A DNA stretch of 64,000 nucleotides from Bacteroides luti (GCF_900128905.1 NZ_FQTV01000012.1:62001-126000); one strand, 5' to 3'. Numbered from the stretch's first letter, positions 18,345 to 28,117 are shown. The notes: a model not told the origin generated them from the sequence alone. Numbers and translations: made by a program.

Positions 18345-19082
18345 TTAAGCGAGCTGTAATAATTGTTTAACTGTACCCAATATGGTTCCAATATCCGCGT
18401 TTTGATTTTGCAACGAAATTGCAAATTTGTAAGCATTAATCTCGGCCTGCGCCAAAGGAGCAAAGCGGTTAAACTCTTTTTTTAGGTATTCCTTTGTAAA
18501 AAAACCTTCTTCCAGATAGGTAGTGTATTCAAAATGTGCTTCTTCTACCGCATCTTCAATGGTATCGTTGGAAGCAATGAACCGCACCTGATTGGCAAAG
18601 CTATCAATGAGGCTTTCCCGGTCGAAATTCGGGTCATCCATTTCAGGCACTCTGCGTTCAATGGCTTCCATCATTACTTCGTGCAATCTCTTGGTAATTA
18701 ATTCATAGTCAGAATTGAGTATAAAAGACACAGTATCGTAGATTGAATCATCATCCTGTTGTTCCTTTTTAGCATCCAGATAGTTGTAATAAGCATCCAC
18801 CTCTATAGCAAATTGTTCGGCAGCTTCTTCCAGCTCATTTCTTTTGGTTTGAGGGGCTGCATTATAGTGAGGTTGTTCCTTCAGCGCAATTTTGAGGGCT
18901 TTGTCTATGTCATATCCACTCTTGGCAATGGCTATAACATCCATCAAAATTAAATTGATAAAGTCTTCTATATCAATAAAGATTTGCTCTTTATCTATTT
19001 TGAAATACAATTTGGTAAAGATCAGTTCCCGAACTTTTTGTTCAATGGGCTTGCGGTTGTCAGAGTCGGTGTGGATAATCAT
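18345..19082 (-). CDS. Unrecognised BREX-embedded protein (245 aa)
   Basis: A 245-aa acidic, mostly helical protein without signal peptide, membrane segment or motif that I recognise. I chose the start at 19082 (MIIHTDSDNRKPIEQKVREL). The upstream in-frame ATG at 19184 would overlap brxC by 77 bases and add an unlikely stretch. It sits 25 bases after brxC and 11 bases before pglX and is certainly co-transcribed. The N-terminal part may be a small nucleotide- or DNA-binding module (VRELIFTKLYFKIDKEQIF). Position between brxC and pglX suggests a role with these two proteins, but that is inference only. Confidence 0.75.
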   Translation of the reverse strand: MIIHTDSDNRKPIEQKVRELIFTKLYFKIDKEQIFIDIEDFINLILMDVIAIAKSGYDIDKALKIALKEQPHYNAAPQTKRNELEEAAEQFAIEVDAYYNYLDAKKEQQDDDSIYDTVSFILNSDYELITKRLHEVMMEAIERRVPEMDDPNFDRESLIDSFANQVRFIASNDTIEDAVEEAHFEYTTYLEEGFFTKEYLKKEFNRFAPLAQAEINAYKFAISLQNQNADIGTILGTVKQLLQLA

Positions 19083-19107
19083 AGGATTTTTATTTAGATT
19101 GTAAGAA

Positions 19108-22100
19108 TTACAAAGATATACGTTTATCCTCGTCAATAATACGAAAATATTGTTCTCTAAGGGCTGTGAGATACTCTTCCACATCCTGTTTGGTTTCCAA
19201 CGCAGGTTTTTTGAAGTTGATTTTCACGGAGTCTTTACGAACAAAGGTGATTTTTAGAGGTGAATATAGTGGTAGATTTGGTTCACTTATTATACCTCCG
19301 GCAGGTTTTGGTCTTGGCAAAGGTGGATTTGCCAATGACATCATTTTCTCCAGTTGCCGTTGATATACCTCCACATTGGCATTGTATGTTTTGGAGCGGA
19401 TATTGCCAATGAAACGTTCGTGCTCAATTTCTTTAATACTATTTTCGAAAGGAGCAAGAATTTCATTTTGTTGTTTCTCGTTCAACTTTGCGAAATCGGT
19501 AAACTGTTTCAGTTTTTCGATTGAACTTTGAATAGACTCTTTGGCAGCTAATCTTTCGGACAGTTGCTTTTCTGAAAGTTCATGTTGGATATTGTCCAAT
19601 GCTTCTTTGGCTTCCTGCATAAGTGAACCTCTGTAAGGTGTAGGGCTCGAAGCTACTGCTTTGAGTGTTACAATATTATCAGAACCAATGTAATCGAAGT
19701 TGGCGTTGTTGCTTTCGAGATAGGTTAATACATTTTCGAAGATAGTCAACTGTGAACCATTCATAAAGCGTTTGGTTGCTTCAATCACATTTTCTTTGTC
19801 GTCCAACAAATCATCCTGATACTGGTCTAAAGCCGTAAAAAAGTACAGGTGCTCTTTTTCTACTAATAATTTCAAGCGGTTGAGTGGCTCGCCTAATGAT
19901 TCCAGGAATTTAAAGCGAATGCGTTTGCCATACATATCGCTCAAATCTTTGAGCTCTTTTTCCAAACGAAGTTTGAAAAGACGAGAGATTTCTTTCGGTT
20001 CGTTCCCTAAATTTGGCTCGTTGAAATACTCCTGATGAAAGTTTTTCAATTTTTGAATATTTGTTGGTGCTATTTCCTCTTCCAACTCAATAATAGTGGT
20101 GTTGTACTGATTGTTGCGCTGCAAGGCTTCCAAAGCGTTGCGGTCTGAAAGTGTATTTGCATCCTGTTTTAGGCTGATTTTATTGCGTTTGTACACTTTA
20201 GCAATAATACACAAAACAGCAGCCTGATACCAACCGTAAGGGCGTGAGCTAAAATAATCAAGTAGAGATTTAATAGTGGTACGTTCGTGATTCGCTTTGT
20301 TGCGTTGTATCCTGTTAAGTAATTCCACTTCCACCTCCAACATATCATCTTTGAATAATACATCGTCCTTACTTTGCATCAATTTCACCAACAGTGCTTC
20401 GGAATAATCAGCCGTTAGCATTCTCAGGTTGGTGTAAATGGTTTTGATAAGCTGTTGCAATCCAAGAGTGATTTTAATCTTAGGGTCACGACTTCCAATA
20501 TCAGTCAATTCAGAACCGTTGATATACATTAAAGCATCTCCGAGAGTCTCTTTTAACTGATTTAGAATAGTGCCTTTACGTTCGGCGTTTTGAGTAGCTT
20601 TGTCCTGAATAATCCGTTGCTTATGAATATCCAATGAAGGAGAATTGGTCAGCTGGATGTATTTATCGGTTTTTTTGATTAATTTCAATTCATCAAAAAG
20701 CCTGTTGTTTTCCGGAAGGAAAACAATTAAATCGTTGGGGCGACCCAACGAAAACATATTCACGTTTGCTTTTGTTATTGAATTTGCATTGAATGGTGTG
20801 ATAAAGTTGAGGTAAAAATCTTTTTCACGCCCTATCAATATATCATCTAACTTACGTCCAAACTCATAAGGTTGGTTGTTGGTATCCAACTTCACTTTCG
20901 AATCACGGATAATTTCTTCAAATAGGTATGAAACTAATAATTCGCTTGGGGCGTTAGGGTCAATTTCCGTACTTTTGATTTCGTTTTCTACATCCTTTTC
21001 CTGATTGGTGAGGTACTCGTATATATCGTTTGCAGTACGTTGAATGTAGGTTTGACTTTCCAATAGGTTGAGGGCTTTCTGTACCTGCTTATGAAATGCA
21101 CCCAAATCAATATCAAACCGAGGTAAAAGCAGAATGGCAATATTTCCCACAGAAGCAGTAAACCCTTTTACATATTTAACTAAGAAAAGTGCTTTGAGGG
21201 CTTCTTTAGCTATTTCATCATCAATGCTTCGATCGGACTGAAGAATATCACTTTGAATGTTGCTTTGAAGTACATCTTTAATCCCCTCATACATGTGTGC
21301 AAAGGAAACAATGGTATCGGTTTCTTTTTCAGCATACATTTTAGCAACTGTCTGAAATACCCCCAACATAGAACGTTCCCCAACTGATTGTTGACTTCCT
21401 ATAAAAGCATTGTGTTCGGACAATGCTTTTATAGCTGCCTGAAATAAATCGAATTGGTATGGAAGGAAAGGATATGTATTTACAAAATGGTCAGCATCCC
21501 TATAAACTTGATATTGACGTGAACCATCATTGAATTTAAGAATGGTTTTAATTGTATTTTGGTCTTTGCTATACATATTGGCTAACATGTTAGCAGGTTC
21601 TTCCTTCTTTTGTAGTAAACGCTTCTGAATAACTTCATCGGCATTGGCACTGGTAAGCGGAATTTTTATTGAAAACCGACCCTGAATACGTGAAAAGTCG
21701 TGTGCTTGTTTCGCACCCAAATCTCCAATTGTGGCATTTAAGTCGTTTTGCGAAGTTACAATAAGGAATGATTGTCCTTGTGTTTTGATAGAAAGAGTCT
21801 CGGCAATAGTTTGTAAACTAAGCATTAGTTTTACATTTTCTGCAATAAACTGACCCACTTCATCTACACAAAAAACTAGGCGATAGCCTGGCTGTTGTGA
21901 TTTAATATAGTTTGTTACCAGCTCACCAAACCCTTCAATATCCAGCTTGTAATTATTTATAAGATTATCAATGTATCGGTCGGCATCTTCGGTGCTAATA
22001 GATTTAATTTCAGCATAGATTTCGGCTAATTCGTGTTGGTTCAAAAATATAGATTCACGTCCTTTCTCCCAACTCTTGTTGAAACGCTTATGGTATTCAG

Positions 22101-22656
22101 TTTTGAAAAAATCGTATTGATTTATACTTTCCAAGTGCCTTTCAACTTCTGCAATTTCGGGATTCAACGGATCATATCCTAACATTTCGTTGAACACCTT
22201 TAAGAATATACTTAGAACAGGGTCGATGGTTGAACTCATTCCCGTAATACCATCAGACTTAGCAGCTATATTAAACAAGATAGATTTAGTTGGTATTTTG
22301 GCAACTCGCTTGATATTGCCTTCTAACTCAAAATCATCTTTTGCCTTTTGTGCAAAAACCTCTGCACATTTATGGCCATTAATCTCTTTGTTTTCTAAAA
22401 CCAATGACATCATTTTGAGTAAGTGCGACTTACCCGAACCAAAATAACCCGAAATCCAAACACTACTGTTGAAGTTGCTTTTGGACAGATCCTCGAATAA
22501 ACCGGGGAGCATTTTATTCCGGTTTGCAATGCCTAACAGTTCGTTGGTAAGTACATACTCTTCCAACTCAGAAAGTAAATGTCTGTCGTCGTTGGCTTTT
22601 ATAACTCCCTCAATAGGGCGGTTAATATCTTTGAGATAAAGTTCTTTTTGTGTCAT
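19108..22656 (-). CDS. brxC: BREX ATPase BrxC (PglY family)
   Basis: A BrxC protein of 1182 aa with an N-terminal P-loop GYFGSGKS at residues 70-77 and a Walker B-like LVFCVDEVGQF further on, followed by a very long helical body. BrxC/PglY is an essential core ATPase of BREX of unknown exact activity. I chose the ATG at 22656 (MTQKELYLKDINRPIEG), which follows the brxB stop with one base between and matches the usual BrxC N-terminus. In-frame ATGs at 22674 and 22767 would add residues that overlap brxB. Length is normal for the family. It is followed by the 245-aa gene 25 bases on. Confidence 0.93.
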   Translation of the reverse strand: MTQKELYLKDINRPIEGVIKANDDRHLLSELEEYVLTNELLGIANRNKMLPGLFEDLSKSNFNSSVWISGYFGSGKSHLLKMMSLVLENKEINGHKCAEVFAQKAKDDFELEGNIKRVAKIPTKSILFNIAAKSDGITGMSSTIDPVLSIFLKVFNEMLGYDPLNPEIAEVERHLESINQYDFFKTEYHKRFNKSWEKGRESIFLNQHELAEIYAEIKSISTEDADRYIDNLINNYKLDIEGFGELVTNYIKSQQPGYRLVFCVDEVGQFIAENVKLMLSLQTIAETLSIKTQGQSFLIVTSQNDLNATIGDLGAKQAHDFSRIQGRFSIKIPLTSANADEVIQKRLLQKKEEPANMLANMYSKDQNTIKTILKFNDGSRQYQVYRDADHFVNTYPFLPYQFDLFQAAIKALSEHNAFIGSQQSVGERSMLGVFQTVAKMYAEKETDTIVSFAHMYEGIKDVLQSNIQSDILQSDRSIDDEIAKEALKALFLVKYVKGFTASVGNIAILLLPRFDIDLGAFHKQVQKALNLLESQTYIQRTANDIYEYLTNQEKDVENEIKSTEIDPNAPSELLVSYLFEEIIRDSKVKLDTNNQPYEFGRKLDDILIGREKDFYLNFITPFNANSITKANVNMFSLGRPNDLIVFLPENNRLFDELKLIKKTDKYIQLTNSPSLDIHKQRIIQDKATQNAERKGTILNQLKETLGDALMYINGSELTDIGSRDPKIKITLGLQQLIKTIYTNLRMLTADYSEALLVKLMQSKDDVLFKDDMLEVEVELLNRIQRNKANHERTTIKSLLDYFSSRPYGWYQAAVLCIIAKVYKRNKISLKQDANTLSDRNALEALQRNNQYNTTIIELEEEIAPTNIQKLKNFHQEYFNEPNLGNEPKEISRLFKLRLEKELKDLSDMYGKRIRFKFLESLGEPLNRLKLLVEKEHLYFFTALDQYQDDLLDDKENVIEATKRFMNGSQLTIFENVLTYLESNNANFDYIGSDNIVTLKAVASSPTPYRGSLMQEAKEALDNIQHELSEKQLSERLAAKESIQSSIEKLKQFTDFAKLNEKQQNEILAPFENSIKEIEHERFIGNIRSKTYNANVEVYQRQLEKMMSLANPPLPRPKPAGGIISEPNLPLYSPLKITFVRKDSVKINFKKPALETKQDVEEYLTALREQYFRIIDEDKRISL

Positions 22657-22657
22657 A

Positions 22658-23269
22658 TTAAATTTTGTATTCATTGAGGTTGTGTGCCCTGTAATAATTT
22701 TCGTCTTTAATGCGATCAAATAGATATAAAGATTGATTGTTGTATGTACCCGGAAAGAGCATAACAAGCGGAATATTACCTACTAAAGTTTGAAGATTGT
22801 TCAGTATTGTATGCGAACGGATAAAAGGAAATGCTGCTCCTATACCAGAGAGCAATAATATTTTAGCATTGGTGTCAGCTACTCTTTTATGTATTTCTGG
22901 GATAATTACCGTATCGATATTCAGCGGTCCATATAGGATTCGCAATAGTCGCTGTTTGTTAGGCCATGACTGTTCCTGAGCTGTGATTTTATCGAAAATA
23001 TCTTCACGTTTGAGTATGTCAATACACAAAAAGTATAGGTTGATTTCGATGATTTCAACTCCCTCACTTTGAAGCCTTTTAATTAGTGAGTCGGTATTTG
23101 ATTCAACTTCACCCAGTTTTTGAACAGGAAAAGAATGTATAAAAAACGGCAATTCTCCACCTAATCCTTCCTTTTTAAGAAACTTAGGGCTTGAAAGGAT
23201 TTTATACAAGTTGTTGAACTCCTTGGGGGTGTTGTATTTGGTATTAGTTGTCATCTTTTGGTTTTTCAA
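22658..23269 (-). CDS. brxB: BREX protein BrxB (DUF1788)
   Basis: A 203-aa BrxB/DUF1788 protein, a small core component of type 1 BREX without known enzymatic motif. Recognition rests on the pattern LPFFIHSFPVQK, the block NIDTVIIPEIHKRVADTNAKILLLSGIG split around a conserved turn, and its place between brxA and brxC. The start could be 23269 or 23254 (MTTNTKYNTPKEF). Both overlap the end of brxA, which indicates translational coupling. Confidence 0.88.
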   Translation of the reverse strand: MKNQKMTTNTKYNTPKEFNNLYKILSSPKFLKKEGLGGELPFFIHSFPVQKLGEVESNTDSLIKRLQSEGVEIIEINLYFLCIDILKREDIFDKITAQEQSWPNKQRLLRILYGPLNIDTVIIPEIHKRVADTNAKILLLSGIGAAFPFIRSHTILNNLQTLVGNIPLVMLFPGTYNNQSLYLFDRIKDENYYRAHNLNEYKI

Positions 23270-23885
23270 TTAATACTTTGATTTCTTGGTTTGAATATAG
23301 GAAAGCAGAAAGATAAACAGGATCATCATCAAGTATTACTCTTGTAATCTGACTGCTTAAAAATGGCTTTAGTATAATGCCATTTTTTATATTAGTAATT
23401 AGACCAACTTGTTCCAATAATTTAAATACAACCTGTTTGACTTTTTTTGAAGTGATTTCAGTAATTTTTTCAAGTTCAGGGTGTTGCAAAGATTTTGAAT
23501 TTACAAATCGGGTATAATCACTATTTAAAAGTGTTCTGTCGAATAATAAATATTTATTTAGCAGAACTTCAACAATAAAATCGAATAGATAAGGATATGC
23601 CTTTACGAGAGAAAGCAAAATCATAAATTTTGCTTCTTCGTAGCTTCCTTGTATCATTAATTGAAGCTGATTGGGCGTGAGTAATGATAATCTTTTTTTT
23701 ATTTCGGAAAATTCTCTTTTGAAAGTGCCTTGTTTTACCTTGTTCAGGTGGTTGTTGTCAGACAAAGAAATCTGAACAGTATTCCAATCGTTAAGTTTAT
23801 GGTATTCTTTAGCAATAACCAATGTTTCAGAGATTAACGCTGAAGCACCAGTGAATGAAAAAGAATATTTTTTTGTATTGACCAC
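23244..23885 (-). CDS. brxA: BREX protein BrxA (DUF1819)
   Basis: A 213-aa BrxA/DUF1819 family protein, the first gene of the operon. BrxA of other bacteria is a small, mainly helical DNA-binding protein. Family features seen are the N-terminal SFTGASALISETL, the central LSLLTPNQLQLMIQGSYEEAKFMILLS and the C-terminal winged-helix-like KVKQVVFKLLEQVGLI. It overlaps brxB by 11 or 26 bases. The region upstream carries a palindrome and a weak -7 like element. Confidence 0.9.
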   Translation of the reverse strand: MVNTKKYSFSFTGASALISETLVIAKEYHKLNDWNTVQISLSDNNHLNKVKQGTFKREFSEIKKRLSLLTPNQLQLMIQGSYEEAKFMILLSLVKAYPYLFDFIVEVLLNKYLLFDRTLLNSDYTRFVNSKSLQHPELEKITEITSKKVKQVVFKLLEQVGLITNIKNGIILKPFLSSQITRVILDDDPVYLSAFLYSNQEIKVLIEKPKDDN

Positions 23886-23915
23886 GATAAATTCTGATTT
23901 GAGATTTTAAATTCG

Positions 23916-23984
23916 TAAAGATAGTGTATTTATGTATATAATTAATAAATTTGGCTTTAAAAAAAAGTACAAATTTAGTACTTT
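23916..23984 (-). promoter_or_regulatory. Candidate BREX operon control region
   Basis: On the minus strand TATCTTTA (23916-23923) is one base off TAnnTTTG, about 31 bases before brxA. About 40 bases further upstream, AAAGTAC and GTACTTT (23964-23970 and 23978-23984) form a 7-bp inverted repeat around a 7-base AT spacer, the shape of an operator. No BrxR-type regulator gene is present in the island. Confidence 0.35.
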
Positions 23985-23989
23985 AACCT

Positions 23990-24135
23990 CTTATTTACTT
24001 CTTTTACGTGACGCATTGCTTGATTCAGAAGGTCATTATGTCGCTATGGAAAGCACGAGTGTTTACTGGATCTTTATTTATCAAGCAACTTCTAGGTCGT
24101 AAGACAGATGTAAAATCTATCATATTAGGTAAAAT
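23990..24135 (+). pseudogene. Scrap of an IS110-family transposase
   Basis: One plus-strand frame reads LLLLRDALLDSEGHYVAMES and then TSVYWIFIYQATS before a stop. The VAMESTSVYW part is the RuvC-like DEDD-domain signature (AMESTGVYW) of IS110-family transposases. Only about 40 residues remain. The rest of the 23886-24462 gap shows no intact gene. This marks the right edge of the BREX island and suggests past mobile-element activity there. Confidence 0.6.
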
Positions 24136-24462
24136 AATTTCGATAGAGTTACTTTATTGTGTTTAACGCAAAGATAATGGTGTGAAATATATTCTTAAAA
24201 AAGGAGCATTACAAGAGCAAAATATAAAAACAAAACTTCAATTAACAAACACTTTTAAAAGAGAAGGATTCAAAAATCCATTGTTTAAAGCTCAAAAGAA
24301 GCGAAATAAATCTATTCGTTAGTGAATATCCTCTTCAAATACAGAAATATCAAACGCCTTCAATCAAACACCAGATCGGCAATATACATTTTTTCTACTT
24401 CTATTAATCTAATTTTCAATCTTTTTCCCTATATTGCATTTATCTTCTTAATCTTAAATTTT

Positions 24463-27400
24463 ATGGAAAAAGTGGATATTTCTGAAGTTATTGAATGGGC
24501 AAAGCAGTTTCTTGCACAATCAGAAAATGAGATCACTAACGAAGAGCGTAAAGAACAGCAGAAATATGCCATTTTGGTGCAAAAACCTGGAGACAAGACT
24601 CTGTTATCAAAGTTGCTCGATGAATCATCGCAAATTCGCAATAACAAGAAGTTGGCGCATCGCATGAAAGTGCTGATAGATCGCTACGGTGTGCCCGAGT
24701 TTTTTGGTTTTGCCGATAAGATTCTTATCAAACTGTTCACGGCGTTTGGCTATTGGTTCGATTTTATAGCCGTTCCCATTTTTAAGCAACGCTTACGGTC
24801 CGACACTTCCAAAGTAATTATCAACGAAGCTCCTTCGCTGCTGAAACGGCATCTGCAACAGCGCAGAGAACAAAAAATAGGGCAGAATGTTAACCTGCTC
24901 GGTGAAGTGGTTTTAGGAGATGGAGAAGCGAATCACCGTTACCTACATTATCTGGAAGCATTGAAATATCCTCAGATAAACTATATTTCCATTAAAATTT
25001 CAGGTATTTATGCACAGATAAATCCGCTCAACTATGAACTGAATAAAACAGAGTTATGTGAGCGGCTCTCTAAAATTTACCAGAGAGCTATTGACTTCCC
25101 GTTCGTAGACGAAAATGGTATTAGTACTTCCAAATTTGTTAATCTCGACATGGAAGAGTATAAAGATACGGAACTGACACTTGATGTGTTTACAACAGTT
25201 CTGGATTTACCGCAGTTCAAAAACTATCAGGCGGGTATCGTTGTGCAGGCTTATTTGCCTGATGCATGGCATTTCCAGTCCAGACTACTGGAATTTGCGA
25301 AAAAGCGGGTTGCCGAAGGTGGGGCGCCAATCAAAATGCGTTTGGTAAAAGGGGCAAACCTTCAGATGGAAACTATAATTTCCTCTCTGAAAGGATGGGA
25401 AATTCCTACTTATTCCACCAAAACAGAGGTTGATGCTAATTACTTGCGTTTGCTAGATCGTGCTTTGGAATCCGAAAATGCCGAGGTGGTTCACATTGGT
25501 GTGGCTTCCCACAACTTTTTTACCCTTGGTTACGCTTACCTGCTCAGCCAAAAAAATAAGGTTGATGAGTTTGTAACTTTCGAAATGCTGGAAGGAATGG
25601 CGAATCATCTACCTCGCGTAATGCGCACTCTCGGCAAACAGATTATTCTTTATACACCGGTGGTGAAGAACGAGCATTTCCTGAATGCTGTGTCGTACCT
25701 GGTTCGCCGGTTGGACGAAAATACCGGTAAAGACAATTTCTTAAGCTATTCGTTTAATCTGAAAGTAGATAGCGAGCATTGGAAGTTCTTGCAAGAACAA
25801 TTCGTTGAGGCTTATAAGCAGAAAGAGAGCGTCAGCACTACACCACGTCGTACACAAAACAGAAACCTTCCAGCTATTCCGCAGACTGATCTTATAACTT
25901 TCCGAAACGAGCCTGATACCAATTTCGATTTGAAGCCGAATCGCTTGTGGGCAGATGAAATTCGCCGTAAATGGAAAAAATCTGTCGATGATAAACCTTA
26001 TCATATTCCGTTGCAGATTGGTGAGAAAGAGGTAATATCAGAAAATAAACGCACATATCTCGATCGAAGCCAGAATAGTGAAATCTGTGTTTGTGAAGCT
26101 TCACTTGCCAATCTCGATCAGGTAAAGGAGATTCTTGCCGTTGCCGAGAAAGATGCTTCGGGTTGGCGACAGACGTTGCCGGAAGAGCGCAACCGCATTT
26201 TGCATGAAGTGGCAACCAATCTGAGTAACCACCGAGGTGATTTGATAGGTTGCATGGCTGCCATTACCGGAAAATCGTTTACGGAGGGCGATGTGGAAGT
26301 GTCCGAAGCTATCGACTTTTGCCGCTTTTATCCTGTTTCCATGCAACTATTCACCAATCTGGAAACAATAACCTGCACACCAAAAGGTATTATTATGGTG
26401 ATTCCGCCATGGAACTTTCCTTTAGCAATTCCGGTTGGAGGTGTGACTGCTGCGCTTGCCGGAGGAAATACGGTGATTCTGAAACCGGCCACGGTTGCCT
26501 ATCCTGTTGCATGGCAATTTGCAAAACTATTCTGGGAAGCAGGAGTGCCGAAAGATGCACTTCAGTTATTCTGTGCGGATGGATACGAACCGGTGAACTA
26601 TCTCACCACACATCCTTCCATCAAACATATCATTCTTACAGGAGGCACTGACACTGCTTTTCGTTTATTAGAAAACAATCCGTCATGCCCATTGTCGGCA
26701 GAGACTGGGGGTAAAAATGCAATCATTCTTACTGCCAGTGGAGACCGCGACCATGCTATTCAGAACATTATCACTTCGGCATTCAGTAATGCTGGACAAA
26801 AATGTTCGGCCTGTTCGTTGCTGCTCCTTGAAAAAGAAGTATATCACGATACGGAATTCAAAACAAAGCTTACAGATGCTGTAACCAGTCTGCATACAGG
26901 AAGTATATGGAACGGAGGCAATGTGGTTGGTCCGATGATTACCAATCAGAATGAAAAACTGCTGCATGCTATCGACCATTTGGAAGAAGGCGAATGGTGG
27001 TTGGTAAAACCCGAATTTGCGGATGAGAAGAAGTTCATTCTGAAACCTTGCGTGAAATGGGGTGTAAAACCGGGAAGCTATACATTCAAAACCGAACTAT
27101 TTGCCCCGCTGCTGGCTGTGGTTTGCATTGATGATTTACAACATGGAATCAAGTTGGTCAACAGTTCTGAATACGGATTGACTTCCGGCTTGCAAAGTCT
27201 GGACGAAAGCGAACAGCTCCTTTGGAAGAATAGCATTGAAGCCGGAAATCTCTATATCAACCGAGGCATTACTGGTGCTATCGTTAACCGACAACCTTTC
27301 GGGGGAATGAAACGCTCGGCCTTCGGAGGTGGTATCAAAGCCGGAGGACCCAACTATGTGTCGTGCTTCATTAATATAACTGAAAAACCGTTGGAAGGAA

Positions 27401-27966
27401 CTGTTCCTAAAGCTTCTCACACTTTGGCTGCAATTCTTCATTCTGATGATACAGCTCGTTTCAACAAAGCCGTTGAAAGTTATCAAGTGAACATGGAAAA
27501 TGTATTTTCTCAGGAACGCGACTGTAACAAGCTGATCGGTGAGCAAAATATTTTTAGATATCTGCCGCTCAGAAAAATGGCTTTACGCATTTATCCCGAA
27601 GATGAATTGTGCGACGTGCTTATGATCCTTGTTGCTGCCAATATAGCCAGAACACCTGTTACATTAAGCATCACCAAGGAAGATTCGAAACTGGAAATCC
27701 TTCAGAATGGAATCAATAAAGAGTGCATTATTAAGATTCAGTCGGACGATGAATTTCTGAATGAAATGGAGCTATACGAACGGATTCGCACCTGCAGTAA
27801 CCGGATTCCGTACGAACTTTACAAACAGGCTGCTCGTCTTGGTAAATATATTGCCACAGCTAAGCCACTGGTGGAAGGAAGAGTAGAGCTGCTTCATTAT
27901 CTGAAAGAACAGAGCATTGCATTTGAATATCACCGTTACGGAAGTATTACCGATACCATGGAATAG
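24463..27966 (+). CDS. putA: Bifunctional proline dehydrogenase / L-glutamate gamma-semialdehyde dehydrogenase
   Basis: A 1167-aa two-domain enzyme oxidising proline to glutamate. The N-terminal half is a FAD-dependent proline dehydrogenase barrel (about 40-470) with MRLVKGANLQME near 293 and VASHNFFTLGYAY. The second half is an aldehyde dehydrogenase with MVIPPWNFPLAIP near 645, the glutamate motif SAETGGKNA near 745 and the catalytic cysteine in GQKCSAC near 779. It lacks the N-terminal DNA-binding domain of the enterobacterial PutA, so it is not self-regulated in that way. I chose the ATG at 24463 (MEKVDISEVIEW). The in-frame upstream ATG at 24322 would add a hydrophobic, unconserved extension. 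Confidence 0.95.
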   Translation: MEKVDISEVIEWAKQFLAQSENEITNEERKEQQKYAILVQKPGDKTLLSKLLDESSQIRNNKKLAHRMKVLIDRYGVPEFFGFADKILIKLFTAFGYWFDFIAVPIFKQRLRSDTSKVIINEAPSLLKRHLQQRREQKIGQNVNLLGEVVLGDGEANHRYLHYLEALKYPQINYISIKISGIYAQINPLNYELNKTELCERLSKIYQRAIDFPFVDENGISTSKFVNLDMEEYKDTELTLDVFTTVLDLPQFKNYQAGIVVQAYLPDAWHFQSRLLEFAKKRVAEGGAPIKMRLVKGANLQMETIISSLKGWEIPTYSTKTEVDANYLRLLDRALESENAEVVHIGVASHNFFTLGYAYLLSQKNKVDEFVTFEMLEGMANHLPRVMRTLGKQIILYTPVVKNEHFLNAVSYLVRRLDENTGKDNFLSYSFNLKVDSEHWKFLQEQFVEAYKQKESVSTTPRRTQNRNLPAIPQTDLITFRNEPDTNFDLKPNRLWADEIRRKWKKSVDDKPYHIPLQIGEKEVISENKRTYLDRSQNSEICVCEASLANLDQVKEILAVAEKDASGWRQTLPEERNRILHEVATNLSNHRGDLIGCMAAITGKSFTEGDVEVSEAIDFCRFYPVSMQLFTNLETITCTPKGIIMVIPPWNFPLAIPVGGVTAALAGGNTVILKPATVAYPVAWQFAKLFWEAGVPKDALQLFCADGYEPVNYLTTHPSIKHIILTGGTDTAFRLLENNPSCPLSAETGGKNAIILTASGDRDHAIQNIITSAFSNAGQKCSACSLLLLEKEVYHDTEFKTKLTDAVTSLHTGSIWNGGNVVGPMITNQNEKLLHAIDHLEEGEWWLVKPEFADEKKFILKPCVKWGVKPGSYTFKTELFAPLLAVVCIDDLQHGIKLVNSSEYGLTSGLQSLDESEQLLWKNSIEAGNLYINRGITGAIVNRQPFGGMKRSAFGGGIKAGGPNYVSCFINITEKPLEGTVPKASHTLAAILHSDDTARFNKAVESYQVNMENVFSQERDCNKLIGEQNIFRYLPLRKMALRIYPEDELCDVLMILVAANIARTPVTLSITKEDSKLEILQNGINKECIIKIQSDDEFLNEMELYERIRTCSNRIPYELYKQAARLGKYIATAKPLVEGRVELLHYLKEQSIAFEYHRYGSITDTME

Positions 27967-28003
27967 AGATATAATATATAATTCTGTTTCATCGCAGAAA
28001 GAA

Positions 28004-28040
28004 AAGTCCCGAGATATTGCTGTTTTGGGACTTCTTGTAT
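28004..28040 (+). terminator. Probable putA terminator
   Basis: AAGTCCC (28004-28010) pairs with GGGACTT (28027-28033) about 38 bases after the putA stop, followed by a short T-containing run. The loop is long (16 bases), so strength is uncertain. Confidence 0.5.
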
Positions 28041-28117
28041 TTCCACAATTTTCTCGATCAGGGATATAAATGTTATTGCAGATTATTATATCACAAATGT
28101 TTTTAATAAAATATTGC

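Noticed and set aside
14962..18348. Several long plus-strand ORFs opposite pglX
   Set aside because: They mirror the pglX codons on the opposite strand and encode no known domain.
6028..24300. tRNA 3'-end attachment-site duplication bounding BREX
   Set aside because: I searched by eye for the tRNA-Ser 3' end near 23900-24450 and found no copy, and there is no integrase gene. The full second tRNA at 42681 is not a typical att repeat.
24182..24322. 46-codon reading frame starting GTG, ending KKRNKSIR
   Set aside because: It is lysine-rich and in an AT-rich scrap region. No ATG start and no recognisable domain. Possibly part of mobile-element debris.
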